Counted from the stretch's first letter, positions 1-9,192 are shown. The stretch is DNA of 45,745 bases from Phycisphaerales bacterium (GCA_030748455.1 JASMLY010000022.1:1-45745), one strand, 5' to 3'. The notes: a model not told the origin generated them from the sequence alone. Program-made: numbers and translations.

Positions 1-2
1 CT

Positions 3-1373
3 CAAGGCGCAATCTCTGCATACTTCGACCACCTCAGAGTAGGATCAACGTATCGTTCATTGAAACAAACCGCAAAGAAAGTCATGGGAAAGCTTCCCGG
101 TGGTTCTGTTCTTGGTGACTTCTCTCATCGAATGACAGAAATGATGAAAGATGCGATTTCTGCAGATTCATGGTTTGAACATTTCGGACTTCTTTCTGTT
201 GGACCAATCGATGGACATGACCTCCCATCGCTGATCAATGCACTCATTGAAATTAAAGATGTAGATCGCCCACTACTCTTGCATGTCCATACAACAAAGG
301 GAAAGGGCTACGCCTATTCAGAGGCTGATGCTACAGCATTTCACTCCCCAAAACCTTTTGAAGTTGTCAAAGATCAGGTTAAGGTTCGATCAAGTGGTCG
401 GAGTTTCACTGCTGCATTCGCAGATGCTATGTCTGAGATGATGCAGAAAGACGAGCGTATTGTCGCTGCAACAGCTGCGATGCCAGACGGTACAGGAGTT
501 GATACTTTGCTGCATCGATTCCCCAATAGAGTTTGGGATACAGGCCTTTGTGAGTCTCATGCTTTTGACATGCTCGCAGGTATGGCAAAAACTGGTTGTA
601 AACCATTTTATGCTGTCTATTCTACGTTTCTCCAACGAGCGTTTGACCAAGCATTTCAAGAATCAGCCCTGCAAGGACTGCCCATTCGGCTTTGTTTAGA
701 CCGTGCGGGTGTTGTTGGTGGTGATGGAGCAGTGCATCACGGATTTTGTGATATCGCGATATTGCGTACCCTTCCCAATGCAACAGTACTAGCAGCAATT
801 GATGAACCAAGTTTGCGAGGTGCTCTTGAGTTTATGCGTGCGTACGAGTCAGGTTTGAGTGCGGTGCGGTATCCAAGGGATTCCGTATCAAATCGAACAG
901 ACCATGCTGAACCGTTTATCCTTGGCAAAGCAGTGGCACTTAGAACAGTTCCTCGCCCTGATCTCGCGATTCTTGGGTATGGCGTTCCAACGATTACTGC
1001 ACTTGAAGTTGCTGAAAAACTTGATGGAGCACATGCAATCGAGGTCTATGACGGACGGTTTGCAAAACCAGTTGATGGCGAGTTACTCGAACATGTACTT
1101 TCACGCGAGATTCCAATCATCACGATTGAAGATCATTCCATCCAAGGTGGATTCGGAAGTGCAGTTCTTGAAGAAGCCTCCAATCGAAAACTTGATACTT
1201 CATTGATCACACGACTCGCATTACCCGATCGTTGGATAGGTCACGGTTCGCGTGCTGAACAACTTCAAGAAGCAGGCATCGATGCTGAAGGAATTGCACG
1301 ATGCGTTGCTCAAATTCTTGAGACAAGACCGACTTCCCTTCCAACAATTGAACAACCCGTAACGGGTGGATAA
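3..1373 (+). CDS. dxs: 1-deoxy-D-xylulose-5-phosphate synthase, 5'-truncated by the window edge
   Basis: This enzyme condenses pyruvate with glyceraldehyde 3-phosphate, using thiamine diphosphate, in the first step of the MEP isoprenoid pathway. The reading frame is open back to base 3 and reads QGAISAYFDHLRVGSTYRSLK ahead of the first in-frame TTG (base 60), which aligns with the family, so the gene begins before the window. About 457 of the usual 620-640 residues are visible. Present are the GPIDGHD segment, the KGKGYAYSEAD segment, the transketolase pyrimidine-binding domain with YSTFLQRA and DRAGVVGGDGAVHHG, and the C-terminal transketolase domain. The usual IAEQHAV motif reads LCESHAF and the usual THQG reads VHHG; the catalytic Glu and the His are kept. 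A glutamine amidotransferase gene starts 9 nt downstream. Confidence 0.95.
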   Translation, partial: QGAISAYFDHLRVGSTYRSLKQTAKKVMGKLPGGSVLGDFSHRMTEMMKDAISADSWFEHFGLLSVGPIDGHDLPSLINALIEIKDVDRPLLLHVHTTKGKGYAYSEADATAFHSPKPFEVVKDQVKVRSSGRSFTAAFADAMSEMMQKDERIVAATAAMPDGTGVDTLLHRFPNRVWDTGLCESHAFDMLAGMAKTGCKPFYAVYSTFLQRAFDQAFQESALQGLPIRLCLDRAGVVGGDGAVHHGFCDIAILRTLPNATVLAAIDEPSLRGALEFMRAYESGLSAVRYPRDSVSNRTDHAEPFILGKAVALRTVPRPDLAILGYGVPTITALEVAEKLDGAHAIEVYDGRFAKPVDGELLEHVLSREIPIITIEDHSIQGGFGSAVLEEASNRKLDTSLITRLALPDRWIGHGSRAEQLQEAGIDAEGIARCVAQILETRPTSLPTIEQPVTGG

Positions 1374-1382
1374 CATGACACA

Positions 1383-2111
1383 ATGGCTCTATTGATTATT
1401 GAACACAGTGAACGCACCGGATCAGACCGCCTTGGTATGAAACTACGAGATGATGGGCACAAACTCAAGATTGTTCGAGTTCACCTAGGCGAACAACTCC
1501 CAACGTCTCTGCATGGCATTGATGGAATTGTTACATGCGGTGGACCTCAACCTCCCGATTGTGAAGAACCTTGGGTCGAACCAGAACTCGCCCTGCTCAA
1601 AGCTGCTGATGAAGCGGAACTACCGATCCTCGGCATCTGCTTGGGGTGTCAACTACTCGCAAGAGCACTTGGAGGAACCCTTTCCCATCTTGACGAACCT
1701 GAACTTGGTTGGTTTGACATCACCTACACTCCACTTGGTAGAGAGCACCCCCTCTTTGCTGGGCAACCATGGACAGGACCCCAATTTCACTGGCATCATT
1801 GGCAGGTAGAAACGCTTCCAGAAAATGCAAAACTGATCGCGTCAAGTGATCGATGTAAAAACCAGGCATGGATGCGTGGTGTAAACACATTCGCAATTCA
1901 ATTCCATCCAGAGTGCGAACGGTCAACGATTACTGACTGGATTGCCGATGACTCTCGCACACTCCATGAATATTCAATTGACGCACAAACGATCGAACAA
2001 GAATCTGATGCACAGTTTGAAGATTACATTCGACTTACAGATCGTTTCTTTGAAGCTGTCTCTCAACTCCTCATGCCAATGGGCGCACGATTTTCTCGGC
2101 AAAAAGTGTGA
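1383..2111 (+). CDS. class-I glutamine amidotransferase domain protein (GuaA-like)
   Basis: This is a stand-alone class-I glutamine amidotransferase of 242 residues. The nucleophile elbow GICLGCQ places the catalytic Cys at about residue 86, and QFHPE gives the His and Glu of the triad (about 175 and 177). It resembles the short GMP-synthase-like amidotransferases (YfeJ/GuaA-like) and lacks any ATP-pyrophosphatase domain, so it is not a GMP synthase. The real acceptor of the ammonia is unknown. The ATG at 1383 follows dxs by 9 nt, and its stop codon overlaps the GTG of the next gene (GTGA), so the three genes are probably co-transcribed. Confidence 0.85.
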   Translation: MALLIIEHSERTGSDRLGMKLRDDGHKLKIVRVHLGEQLPTSLHGIDGIVTCGGPQPPDCEEPWVEPELALLKAADEAELPILGICLGCQLLARALGGTLSHLDEPELGWFDITYTPLGREHPLFAGQPWTGPQFHWHHWQVETLPENAKLIASSDRCKNQAWMRGVNTFAIQFHPECERSTITDWIADDSRTLHEYSIDAQTIEQESDAQFEDYIRLTDRFFEAVSQLLMPMGARFSRQKV

Positions 2112-2725
2112 CTTGCAACCCAGAGTATCTCAACCCTTACGTAGAAGCAGCACGGACGTACGGTGGTACCTTCGATGCCACGCTTTGGCAATCGAAACAA
2201 GGGCAACTCATCCGATTTGAAACGTTTTGTTCGATCGTTGATTTTACAAACCAATCAATCGTAGACATCGGATGTGGACTTGGTGATTTCGCTCAGTACC
2301 TTCTCGACTCTCAAATCGAATACACATCATTTCATGGAGTGGATGCAATCCCAGAAATGGTCGAGACCGCAAAGAGTCGCCACATGAGAGATGCAACTTT
2401 TTCCTGTCTTGATATTGTCCCATCAATGGACTCGCTCCCAAAAGCAGATTGGATGACTTGTTCTGGAACACTGAATGCAATGGGGGAAGAACTCGCGTTA
2501 ACCGTGGTTGAATCCCTCTTTGAACGATGCACGAATGGTGTTGCGTTTAATTTTCTCTCGAATCAAAATTCTAGAGATCCAAAAACAGAATCACTTGAAC
2601 CTGCTTCTCGTTTTAATACAACAACACTACTCCAACGTGCCTTTCAGATGACACCACTCGTCACGTTCACACAAGCATACATGGACGGTCACGATGCAAC
2701 CATCGTCATAAAAAAGCCCAAATAG
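2108..2725 (+). CDS. class I SAM-dependent methyltransferase
   Basis: This 205-residue protein has a clear SAM-binding motif I (VDIGCGLGDF, about residues 52-61) and an acidic residue ending the second strand (FHGVDA, Asp about 80), the layout of a Rossmann-fold class I methyltransferase. The substrate cannot be read from the sequence. The GTG start overlaps the stop of the preceding amidotransferase by 4 nt, which suggests translational coupling. The N-terminal stretch (NPYVEAARTYGG) resembles small methyltransferases of the type annotated as 'class I SAM-dependent methyltransferase' in planctomycetes, but no specific activity is supported. Confidence 0.8.
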   Translation: MTCNPEYLNPYVEAARTYGGTFDATLWQSKQGQLIRFETFCSIVDFTNQSIVDIGCGLGDFAQYLLDSQIEYTSFHGVDAIPEMVETAKSRHMRDATFSCLDIVPSMDSLPKADWMTCSGTLNAMGEELALTVVESLFERCTNGVAFNFLSNQNSRDPKTESLEPASRFNTTTLLQRAFQMTPLVTFTQAYMDGHDATIVIKKPK

Positions 2726-2766
2726 GCTGCGTATTGAAAAAACTGTACGAAAAAAAGCGGTAATTC

Positions 2767-2794
2767 TTGGTTTCATGAGATTCTCCCCTACAAT
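2767..2794 (+). promoter_or_regulatory. candidate sigma70-type promoter of the sppA-ptsH gene run
   Basis: A -35-like TTGGTT (2767-2772) and a -10 TACAAT (2789-2794) are separated by 16 nt, in the only sizeable gap upstream of sppA (2726-2821). The expected transcript start lies about 20 nt before an AGGAG ribosome site at 2809-2813. The same spacer length and -10 hexamer occur in the promoter proposed ahead of fusA. Confidence 0.5.
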
Positions 2795-2821
2795 ACACCT
2801 CACTTTAGAGGAGACAGATCC

Positions 2822-3841
2822 ATGGAAACAAATACGAACAACTCAAATCAACGTCCAACGACCATCCGCGTTCTTTCAACAAGCGGCGGTTTTCGAACAT
2901 TTGTTATGTTCTTTGCAGCATTGTTGCTCTTCGTTGTTGTTTTTATCATCGGTGTTGGGACAGGGATTGCTGGTTTTGCTTCAGCGATTGAAGAAAAAGG
3001 TATGGTGTCAGTCTCAACAATGCACAGTGGAAACTCTTCTTCAATCGCCGTTCTTCATGTTTCTGGTGTCATCGATGGATCAAATTCCTCATATGCAACT
3101 GAAGCGGTCGATGCAATCCTTGCAAACAAATACATCAAATCCGTCGTGCTTAGAGTTAACTCTCCTGGCGGTGGCGTGACTGCCTCTGATGAAATATGGC
3201 ATGAAATCAATCGCCTGAAAGATGCTGGTCTTCCTGTTATCGCAAGTTATGGTTCGGTCGCCGCTTCGGGCGGGTATTACATCTCGTGCTGCTCCGATTA
3301 CATCATGGCACAGGAAACTACCATCACCGGGTCCATTGGGGTAATTGCAAATATTATGACCTTCCAAGATGCACTTGAGAAACTCGGGATTAAGCCCGTG
3401 ACATTAATCGCAAAAGATTCACCTCAGAAATCAGTTGCAAATGATGTGTTCCGAAATTGGACCGTAAAAGACAAACAAAAAGTAACAACTTTCCTAGACG
3501 CTTTGTACAAAGTTTTTCTAAACAGGGTTGAAACTGGTCGATCTCACGTGATCACAGACAAGAAAACAATCGAAAATGTTGCCAATGGTTCAGCCTACAC
3601 AGCGCAAGAAGCACTTACAAACGGTTTAATCGACGGTATCGGATATTTGTCGGATGCAATTGCGATCGCTAAAAATAGAGCAAACTTGAGCAATGTTGAT
3701 CCAACAATTTTACGCTTCTCTCCTCGAAAGGGTGGATTTGGTGGCTTGTTGGGTGCATCCTCCCAACCAATGTCTACCGATCAATTGAAATCGTTTCTAC
3801 ACGAATTGTCCTCTCCAGAACTCATGTATCTGTACAACTAG
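2822..3841 (+). CDS. sppA: signal peptide peptidase SppA (S49 family)
   Basis: This is a membrane-anchored serine protease that degrades cleaved signal peptides and other membrane-associated peptides. One transmembrane segment covers about residues 28-52, with the S49 protease domain following. The motif AASGGYY contains the nucleophile (Ser149), SPGGGV and TGSIGV are the conserved flanking motifs, and IAKDS carries the likely general-base Lys (Lys198). At 339 residues it is the short, single-domain form found in Gram-positives and many other bacteria, not the duplicated E. coli form. An AGGAG ribosome site sits 8 nt before the ATG. It opens a co-directional run with a DUF4159-like exported protein 12 nt downstream. 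Confidence 0.93.
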   Translation: METNTNNSNQRPTTIRVLSTSGGFRTFVMFFAALLLFVVVFIIGVGTGIAGFASAIEEKGMVSVSTMHSGNSSSIAVLHVSGVIDGSNSSYATEAVDAILANKYIKSVVLRVNSPGGGVTASDEIWHEINRLKDAGLPVIASYGSVAASGGYYISCCSDYIMAQETTITGSIGVIANIMTFQDALEKLGIKPVTLIAKDSPQKSVANDVFRNWTVKDKQKVTTFLDALYKVFLNRVETGRSHVITDKKTIENVANGSAYTAQEALTNGLIDGIGYLSDAIAIAKNRANLSNVDPTILRFSPRKGGFGGLLGASSQPMSTDQLKSFLHELSSPELMYLYN

Positions 3842-3853
3842 TAAGGATAAGAC

Positions 3854-5923
3854 ATGTATCTAAAACTTCTTTCGGTGGCGCTTATTGCCACGTGCGCTAT
3901 CGCTACACCAAATTCAAACGAGATTACGCAATCAGATGTTGATCAAGCGATCCAACGGATTTCCAATGAACTTCTCAATCGCTTTGACGAAGAATCGGGA
4001 TGGGAATCAAGAGAGCATGACAATGGTTGGCTCAGCAAAAGCGTTGGCGGTACAACTGCGATCGCAACATTTGCCCTGCTTCAAGCAAACCAATCTGCAT
4101 ACACACCAACAATCAAAACGTCACTTGGGCTCCTTGATTCAATTCAAAATCCAAGCACGTATGTCTGCTCGCTTCGAGCAAGAATTTGGTGCTATCTCTA
4201 CCGCACCCACAGCAAAAAAATTCGTACAGAAGTAAAGCGGCTTGTTGAAACACTGAGCCCTCACTGTGGTGGTTGGGGGTACGACGGTGCGTTTCCAACA
4301 TCAATGGATGATTCATCGCACATCATTCGACAATTTGGATCGATAGCCCTCCTTGATGCACATCATCGCGGAACAACAATACCATCACAATGTTTTATTG
4401 CGATAGCCGAAGCTGTTCTAGGAACACAACATAAGGATGGTGGATGGTCGCATGAAGGAGATACATCTTCACTCAATACAACAATTGCAGGTTTCAATTG
4501 TCTCCTAACAGTGAAAGAAGTTCTCGGAAATGCACTAACAATGACACAACAAAACATATTGAATCAAGGGTTACAACGCGCTTTTGATTGGTTAAACAGA
4601 GAGTATGCACCTTCGAAGAATACTGGTGGTACGGCGATGATGTCCTTCCTTTGCAGTTTGGAGCGAGCAGCATCTCATTGCGGATTGGACCAACTCAAAG
4701 GGAAAGATTGGTTTCGTGAGGGAGTTGCAGCTGTACTGAAAGCACATTGTTCACAGAAAAAACGAGTCAAAGGGAGCACAGTCAATCTCTCTTTTGCACT
4801 GATTTTCTTGACGAGAGGTAGAATTCCACTCGCACTCGTCGAATTACGAACAGATAAAACGACGCTCGATGTTTCACGTCTTTCATGCAAAATTTCTGCA
4901 TCTGTTTCAGACCAAATTGAACAAACACTTGGTTGGCGGGTTGTTACGGAGCATGATCCAATCGAACGATGGTTCCAAGCTCCACTTGTTCTACTTCAAG
5001 ATCCTCTAGCAATTCCAGACAATCTAGAGCAACTTACGACATACCTAGACGAAGGAGGTTTACTCGTTTGTATTGGTGACAAAAAAAATGCACAGCAATT
5101 TTCAACTCTAGCAGACAGGCTTTGTCTTGGATCTTCTTGCACTACGACTCGAAACAATCATTGGTCTCACTCACTCATCCAAGACGCAAGAGGAATCCAA
5201 GTTACGCATTGGAATGACGGTGTTCGAGACCGAGTACTTCTTATCCAAAGTAACCCAAAAAAATATCCGACACAAAAAGAAACCCAACTCTCTAGGATCA
5301 TTACAAGTGTTTGTTGCGGTGCAGCTGAGTTAGCACAGTGGAACACGCGGTTGTGGTCACAAGAACTCAAACTCGATCCTACATGCATCACTCTTGCCTC
5401 TTTTCGTGGGCATTGGGATGCTGAATCTTCAGGGATCGGTACACTCGGCATCGAATCAAAACCGCTATCTTCAATTGCAGGTCCAAACCTCATACTCGTT
5501 GGAGGAATCGGAGCTAGCGATGCCACAGACGCGGTAGCAATTGACACCATCACCGCTGCTACGAATGGTTCGATCGTTCTTGTAGAACCAGTAGGTGGTA
5601 TGGGTGAATTCGCTAGAGTTCTTCGTACAAAAATCGGAGCACGAACCAAAGCGTTGCTAGACGTTGATCGTGATTTACAGCACGCGATCCATCCAATCGG
5701 AGTCCGAGGATACACACAACGCATCAGAAAGCGCCTCGGATCCCCCCTTGTCATGAAAGTCGGAAAGGGACAAATTGTTTTTTTGGAGGGCGATATGAGA
5801 AACGCATTGCTTGCGCAACCGAGTTGGGAAATCCATGGGTATGACACAGCAACCTCTGTTGCCATCTTGCAAGCATTAGATTCCCGCCGTACATCTAGTT
5901 TCACAAATTCAATCGGAAATTGA
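3854..5923 (+). CDS. exported alpha-toroid (prenyltransferase-like) and DUF4159-like protein
   Basis: The 689-residue protein begins with a short signal peptide (about residues 1-17). Residues of about 30-320 contain repeated helical units with GGWGYDG and KDGGWSHEG motifs, typical of the terpenoid cyclase/prenyltransferase alpha-alpha toroid fold. The second half contains LYLDEGGLL-type sequence (TYLDEGGLLVCIGD) and a C-terminal Rossmann-like part resembling DUF4159, a pairing I know from planctomycete exported proteins. No catalytic DXDD or DxxD cyclase motif was recognised, so enzyme activity is unsupported and a binding or scaffold role is as likely. It lies 12 nt after sppA with an AAGGA ribosome site. 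Domain assignment is from motif reading only. Confidence 0.7.
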   Translation: MYLKLLSVALIATCAIATPNSNEITQSDVDQAIQRISNELLNRFDEESGWESREHDNGWLSKSVGGTTAIATFALLQANQSAYTPTIKTSLGLLDSIQNPSTYVCSLRARIWCYLYRTHSKKIRTEVKRLVETLSPHCGGWGYDGAFPTSMDDSSHIIRQFGSIALLDAHHRGTTIPSQCFIAIAEAVLGTQHKDGGWSHEGDTSSLNTTIAGFNCLLTVKEVLGNALTMTQQNILNQGLQRAFDWLNREYAPSKNTGGTAMMSFLCSLERAASHCGLDQLKGKDWFREGVAAVLKAHCSQKKRVKGSTVNLSFALIFLTRGRIPLALVELRTDKTTLDVSRLSCKISASVSDQIEQTLGWRVVTEHDPIERWFQAPLVLLQDPLAIPDNLEQLTTYLDEGGLLVCIGDKKNAQQFSTLADRLCLGSSCTTTRNNHWSHSLIQDARGIQVTHWNDGVRDRVLLIQSNPKKYPTQKETQLSRIITSVCCGAAELAQWNTRLWSQELKLDPTCITLASFRGHWDAESSGIGTLGIESKPLSSIAGPNLILVGGIGASDATDAVAIDTITAATNGSIVLVEPVGGMGEFARVLRTKIGARTKALLDVDRDLQHAIHPIGVRGYTQRIRKRLGSPLVMKVGKGQIVFLEGDMRNALLAQPSWEIHGYDTATSVAILQALDSRRTSSFTNSIGN

Positions 5924-5963
5924 AAAGTTACTGACACATAGAAACTACACTACAGGGAAGACG

Positions 5964-6938
5964 ATGAAACATGGATCGTTCGCATCTTTTGCTCTTACTA
6001 TTCTTCTCGCAACTTTGTGTGGCGCATGGATCTCGCATACAAACGCAAGAGAAGCAACTATTCGTGCATTATTACATTCTTCCGCATCAATTGACCAACT
6101 AGAGGGGATCAAATTGGTTCAACATGAATCTTTTGATTCTCTCATAGATAGGCTAGTTCCACTTCTACAAGGCGATGCGCAAGTTGTAAAAGCTGCAAGC
6201 GAATCCCTTGCATATCGAGCGTTTAGAGAATCTCGTATTCAAGAACTCGAGCACGTACCGATCGACCCGTCCTTGTTAACTTCCATACAGTGGTGGTCTT
6301 CTCATGAACTCGTGGATACAAATCCTCACGACGAATCAACGCTTGCCTGCGACGCAACTGTGGCTCCATGGCTTCGCCGCCTTGCTTCATTACAATGTGA
6401 CGATCTTCATGCGACCTGCAGGGATGAACTTGTAACGATGCCCCTCCTCGACCGAGATGGTAGCGTGCTTCTCGCAGCGCTTTCCATACACAAACATACA
6501 GGCACTTCGTTAACTTCAACTTGGGATACAAGCATTGACAAAGACCGAAGAAAAATTGCTGTGCTCCTAGGTGGGTTAGCAGGTCTAGAACGTACACATG
6601 CTGATTCAGACCCACACGTGCATCACATTGCAAAAATACTCAGTGAAAATAGTTCAGTGCTTGCATGGCGAGCAATGCATCAAAAGAATGGTTTTATTGA
6701 TCCAGACGTTTTTCTTGCAGGCTTGATTGTTGACAGAGAAGGCTTTTTACAACTATTGGTTGAAACTGAGCAAAAAGGTCTCTGGCAACATCCTGATCAC
6801 TCAGTTGTACTCGCACAAGTTTTTGCACCCAAAATCACAAGTGCAGTACCCATCGAACTACTCGGTAGAACTCGTGACAAATGGTGGGAACTCTTCTCTT
6901 GCGGACTCCTCTTAGAAGAGGGACAATACACGCAATGA
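5964..6938 (+). CDS. exported or membrane-anchored protein of unknown function
   Basis: I do not recognise this 324-residue protein. It begins with a hydrophobic segment (about residues 6-28, FASFALTILLATLCGAWIS) that looks like a signal peptide or anchor, with a possible cleavage after TNA. The rest is soluble and mostly helical, with a HEAT-like flavour near the start (repeated short helices around residues 30-75). It sits between the DUF4159-like gene (40 nt upstream) and the thioesterase gene, whose ATG overlaps this stop codon (ATGA), so it belongs to the same transcription unit. Confidence 0.6.
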   Translation: MKHGSFASFALTILLATLCGAWISHTNAREATIRALLHSSASIDQLEGIKLVQHESFDSLIDRLVPLLQGDAQVVKAASESLAYRAFRESRIQELEHVPIDPSLLTSIQWWSSHELVDTNPHDESTLACDATVAPWLRRLASLQCDDLHATCRDELVTMPLLDRDGSVLLAALSIHKHTGTSLTSTWDTSIDKDRRKIAVLLGGLAGLERTHADSDPHVHHIAKILSENSSVLAWRAMHQKNGFIDPDVFLAGLIVDREGFLQLLVETEQKGLWQHPDHSVVLAQVFAPKITSAVPIELLGRTRDKWWELFSCGLLLEEGQYTQ

Positions 6939-7339
6939 CACCTTCCCAAACAACTGCCCTTAGCGTGATGATGATGCCTCGTGATGCGAATGTGTATGGC
7001 ACAATTTTTGGGGGCATTATCCTCTCGTACATTGACCAAGCGGGGTATGTTGAAGCGAGACGCCATGGTGTTCACCGGTGGGTGACTGCTTCTATCGATC
7101 GAGTAGATTTCAGACAACCAGTCTACGTTGGAGATGTTGTGCATTTCGTTACACAAACAAAACATGCTGGTACATCCTCCGTCGAGATCAATGTCAACGT
7201 AGAAGCAGAACGGTTCGACACTGGGGACCGTGTTCGAGTCACCGATGCTTCGCTGACGATGGTGAGTGTTAACGAACGAGGGAAAGCAATACCTTTTAGA
7301 GAACCACCAACTGTGCAAGTACAGGATGATGTTTCGTGA
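6935..7339 (+). CDS. acyl-CoA thioesterase, hotdog fold (YciA-like)
   Basis: This 134-residue hotdog-fold protein likely hydrolyses acyl-CoA thioesters. The sequence MMMPRDANVYGTIFGGIILSY is the family signature (catalytic Asp in the N-x-x-G-x-x-x-GG region is represented here by Asp/Asn near DANVYG), followed by SIDRVDF and the strand GDVVHF. I chose the ATG at 6935, which overlaps the previous stop (ATGA), over a GTG 54 nt upstream because the extra residues do not resemble the family. Its stop overlaps the GTG of purN in the same manner. Confidence 0.88.
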   Translation: MTPSQTTALSVMMMPRDANVYGTIFGGIILSYIDQAGYVEARRHGVHRWVTASIDRVDFRQPVYVGDVVHFVTQTKHAGTSSVEINVNVEAERFDTGDRVRVTDASLTMVSVNERGKAIPFREPPTVQVQDDVS

Positions 7340-7920
7340 CCATATCACTCGCAGTCCTGTTTAGTGGGAGTGGGCGGACTGTGCTCAATCTACTCGACTC
7401 GATTGAACGAGGTGAACTTGATGCATCGGTTTCCTTAGCAATCGCTTCGAGAGAAGGGCTCATAGGTACTGACCGCTTGCTTGATCGTGGGTTTGATGTT
7501 GCTATCGCAACAGTACAAGACATGAAATCATCTGAAGGTGACATGCGAACAAACGCTTGGCTTGATGCGAAAAAACCTGACATCATCTGTTTGTGTGGAT
7601 ATTTGAGGTTGCTCGAAATCAGGCCTTGGATGGAAGGTCGTGTGCTGAACATCCACCCTGCACTCCTCCCAAAATACGGTGGGAAGGGAATGTTTGGAAT
7701 GCACGTCCATCGTGCAGTTCTTGACCATAACGAAACTGTTTCAGGATGCACTGTCCATTTGGTAGACGATGCATATGACCATGGTCCAACGATATTGCAA
7801 CGCACTTGTGCTGTACAAGAAGGCGATACTCCCCAAGATCTCGCTGATCGCGTTTTTTCACTCGAATGTGAAGCATATCCACAAGCAATCACAAAACTAG
7901 CCGCTACTATTCAACCCTGA
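7336..7920 (+). CDS. purN: phosphoribosylglycinamide formyltransferase 1
   Basis: This enzyme transfers a formyl group from 10-formyl-tetrahydrofolate to GAR, the third step of purine synthesis. All the catalytic residues are visible: NIHP supplies Asn105 and His107, and YDHGP supplies Asp148, matching E. coli Asn106, His108 and Asp144. The loop KYGGKGMFG is the variant found in many non-enterobacterial PurN proteins. The 194-residue length is normal. The GTG start overlaps the thioesterase stop by 4 nt. purD, the preceding pathway step, lies far away at the other end of the window, so the purine genes are dispersed. Confidence 0.95.
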   Translation: MTISLAVLFSGSGRTVLNLLDSIERGELDASVSLAIASREGLIGTDRLLDRGFDVAIATVQDMKSSEGDMRTNAWLDAKKPDIICLCGYLRLLEIRPWMEGRVLNIHPALLPKYGGKGMFGMHVHRAVLDHNETVSGCTVHLVDDAYDHGPTILQRTCAVQEGDTPQDLADRVFSLECEAYPQAITKLAATIQP

Positions 7921-7954
7921 GTATGATGTACCCAAGGTTTGCACAGCACCCACA

Positions 7955-8878
7955 ATGAGCACAAAGAAAAAATCCGTTTCTACTCATCCAAAGCGAGCGT
8001 TTCTTCGTGGACTCGCTGTGTTACTTCCATCGGTACTCACCCTGTGGCTCATGGTGAAGGCGTATCAATTCGTCGATTCCGCGATCGCTCAACCGATCAA
8101 CGGCGGAATCAAACTGATCGTGATCAAAGCACCCAATTACTTTCCTAGTGCATCGGAATTCTTTGCGATTGGACCAACTGAGGAAGTACTCAGCGAAGCC
8201 GCTTCAGAAAAGAACGTTTCACTCGACAATGAGAAGGAACTTTTGGAACTCAAAACAGCATTACGCACACAAGCAGTAAACACATGGTGGGATGCACATC
8301 GTTGGATGAACTTGCTTGGTTTACTTGTTGCTGCAATCATTGTGTACATCTCTGGTCGCCTCGTTGGTGGATGGTTGGGTAGAACTGCCTACAAACGAAT
8401 TGAAAAAATCATGGTGGCAGTGCCAGTCATCCGTAAAGTCTATCCATACATCAAACAACTCGTTGATTTTCTCATCAACGACAATGAAACCCCGAAATTT
8501 AGTAGCGTTGTAGCAGTACAGTACCCACGAAAAGGGATCTGGTCCGTTGGCTTCCTCACGGGGCCAACCCTGCAAAAACTCGAACAGACTTCCCCTGATT
8601 CGGTCACTATTTTTATCCCAAGCTCCCCAACACCCTTCACAGGGTACACCATCACAGTTCCTCGTAAAGATACCCTTGATTTACCTATTTCAGTTGAGGA
8701 AGCGATTCGATTCTCTGTCAGCGGTGGTGTCCTCGTACCAGACCACCAACTTGTGAGAGGAAGTGGAGTTCCTGCTAGAATGACCACACCATGCAATGAT
8801 TCCAACGAGAATCTAGAGTACACCCAACCCGAGACCAAGGAACGAGACACAGAAGAGGATCACCCTGAATGCAAGTAA
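7955..8878 (+). CDS. DUF502 family membrane protein
   Basis: This is a DUF502 protein (307 residues), a family of unknown biochemical role related to the plant LCV/COV membrane proteins. Two transmembrane segments (about 17-39 and 117-138) are separated by a longer than usual soluble insert with a charged helix. After the second segment comes the family hallmark: VPVIRKVYPYIKQLVDF, then FIPSSPTPFTGYTITVP and SVEEAIRFSVSGGVL. The C-terminal 40 residues are polar and probably disordered. The gene overlaps the hpf start by 10 nt, tying it to the hpf-ptsN-ptsH cluster. Confidence 0.85.
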   Translation: MSTKKKSVSTHPKRAFLRGLAVLLPSVLTLWLMVKAYQFVDSAIAQPINGGIKLIVIKAPNYFPSASEFFAIGPTEEVLSEAASEKNVSLDNEKELLELKTALRTQAVNTWWDAHRWMNLLGLLVAAIIVYISGRLVGGWLGRTAYKRIEKIMVAVPVIRKVYPYIKQLVDFLINDNETPKFSSVVAVQYPRKGIWSVGFLTGPTLQKLEQTSPDSVTIFIPSSPTPFTGYTITVPRKDTLDLPISVEEAIRFSVSGGVLVPDHQLVRGSGVPARMTTPCNDSNENLEYTQPETKERDTEEDHPECK

Positions 8879-9192
8879 ACATTAGCAGCAAATTGTTTGA
8901 TATGACCCCTGCAATCGAAGAATACGTCAGAGGCAAATCAGAGAAACTCACTCGATTCTTTGATCGAATTGAACAAATCAACGTGCTTATTGAAAAAACA
9001 ACACATGGCTATACATCAGAAATTATCGCTGATGTAGAACACCACGATCCGATCGTAGCAAACAATGAAAATGACGACATGCACGCATCCATTGATGGTT
9101 GTGTTGATCGCGCTGTTCGTCAACTTTCCGATCTGAAATCTCGGTTACGTGACGACAAACATAACACACCCACTGGGGGGAACCAACGATGA
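8869..9192 (+). CDS. hpf: ribosome hibernation promoting factor (HPF/RaiA-like, short form)
   Basis: The protein binds the ribosome and stabilises idle 70S or 100S particles. The fold signature is clear: MQVNISSKLFDMTPAIEEYV at the start, then KLTRFFDRI, the DVEHHDP strand, DDMHASIDGCVDRAVRQL and a basic end. At 107 residues it is the short type without the C-terminal dimerisation domain. In many bacteria the gene sits next to ptsN and ptsH, exactly as here. Its ATG lies inside the 3' end of the DUF502 gene and its TGA overlaps the ptsN ATG (ATGA). Confidence 0.92.
   Translation: MQVNISSKLFDMTPAIEEYVRGKSEKLTRFFDRIEQINVLIEKTTHGYTSEIIADVEHHDPIVANNENDDMHASIDGCVDRAVRQLSDLKSRLRDDKHNTPTGGNQR

Noticed and set aside
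60..62. TTG at 60 as the dxs start
   Set aside because: The frame is open to base 3 with family-matching residues, so the gene starts before the window.
2108..2725. UbiG/UbiE-type quinone methyltransferase
   Set aside because: The SAM motif fits, but no substrate-specific signature was seen, so only the generic class is given.
5167..5937. A 256-codon open frame on the minus strand inside the DUF4159-like gene
   Set aside because: Low-complexity antisense shadow with no family motifs; the plus-strand gene explains the region.
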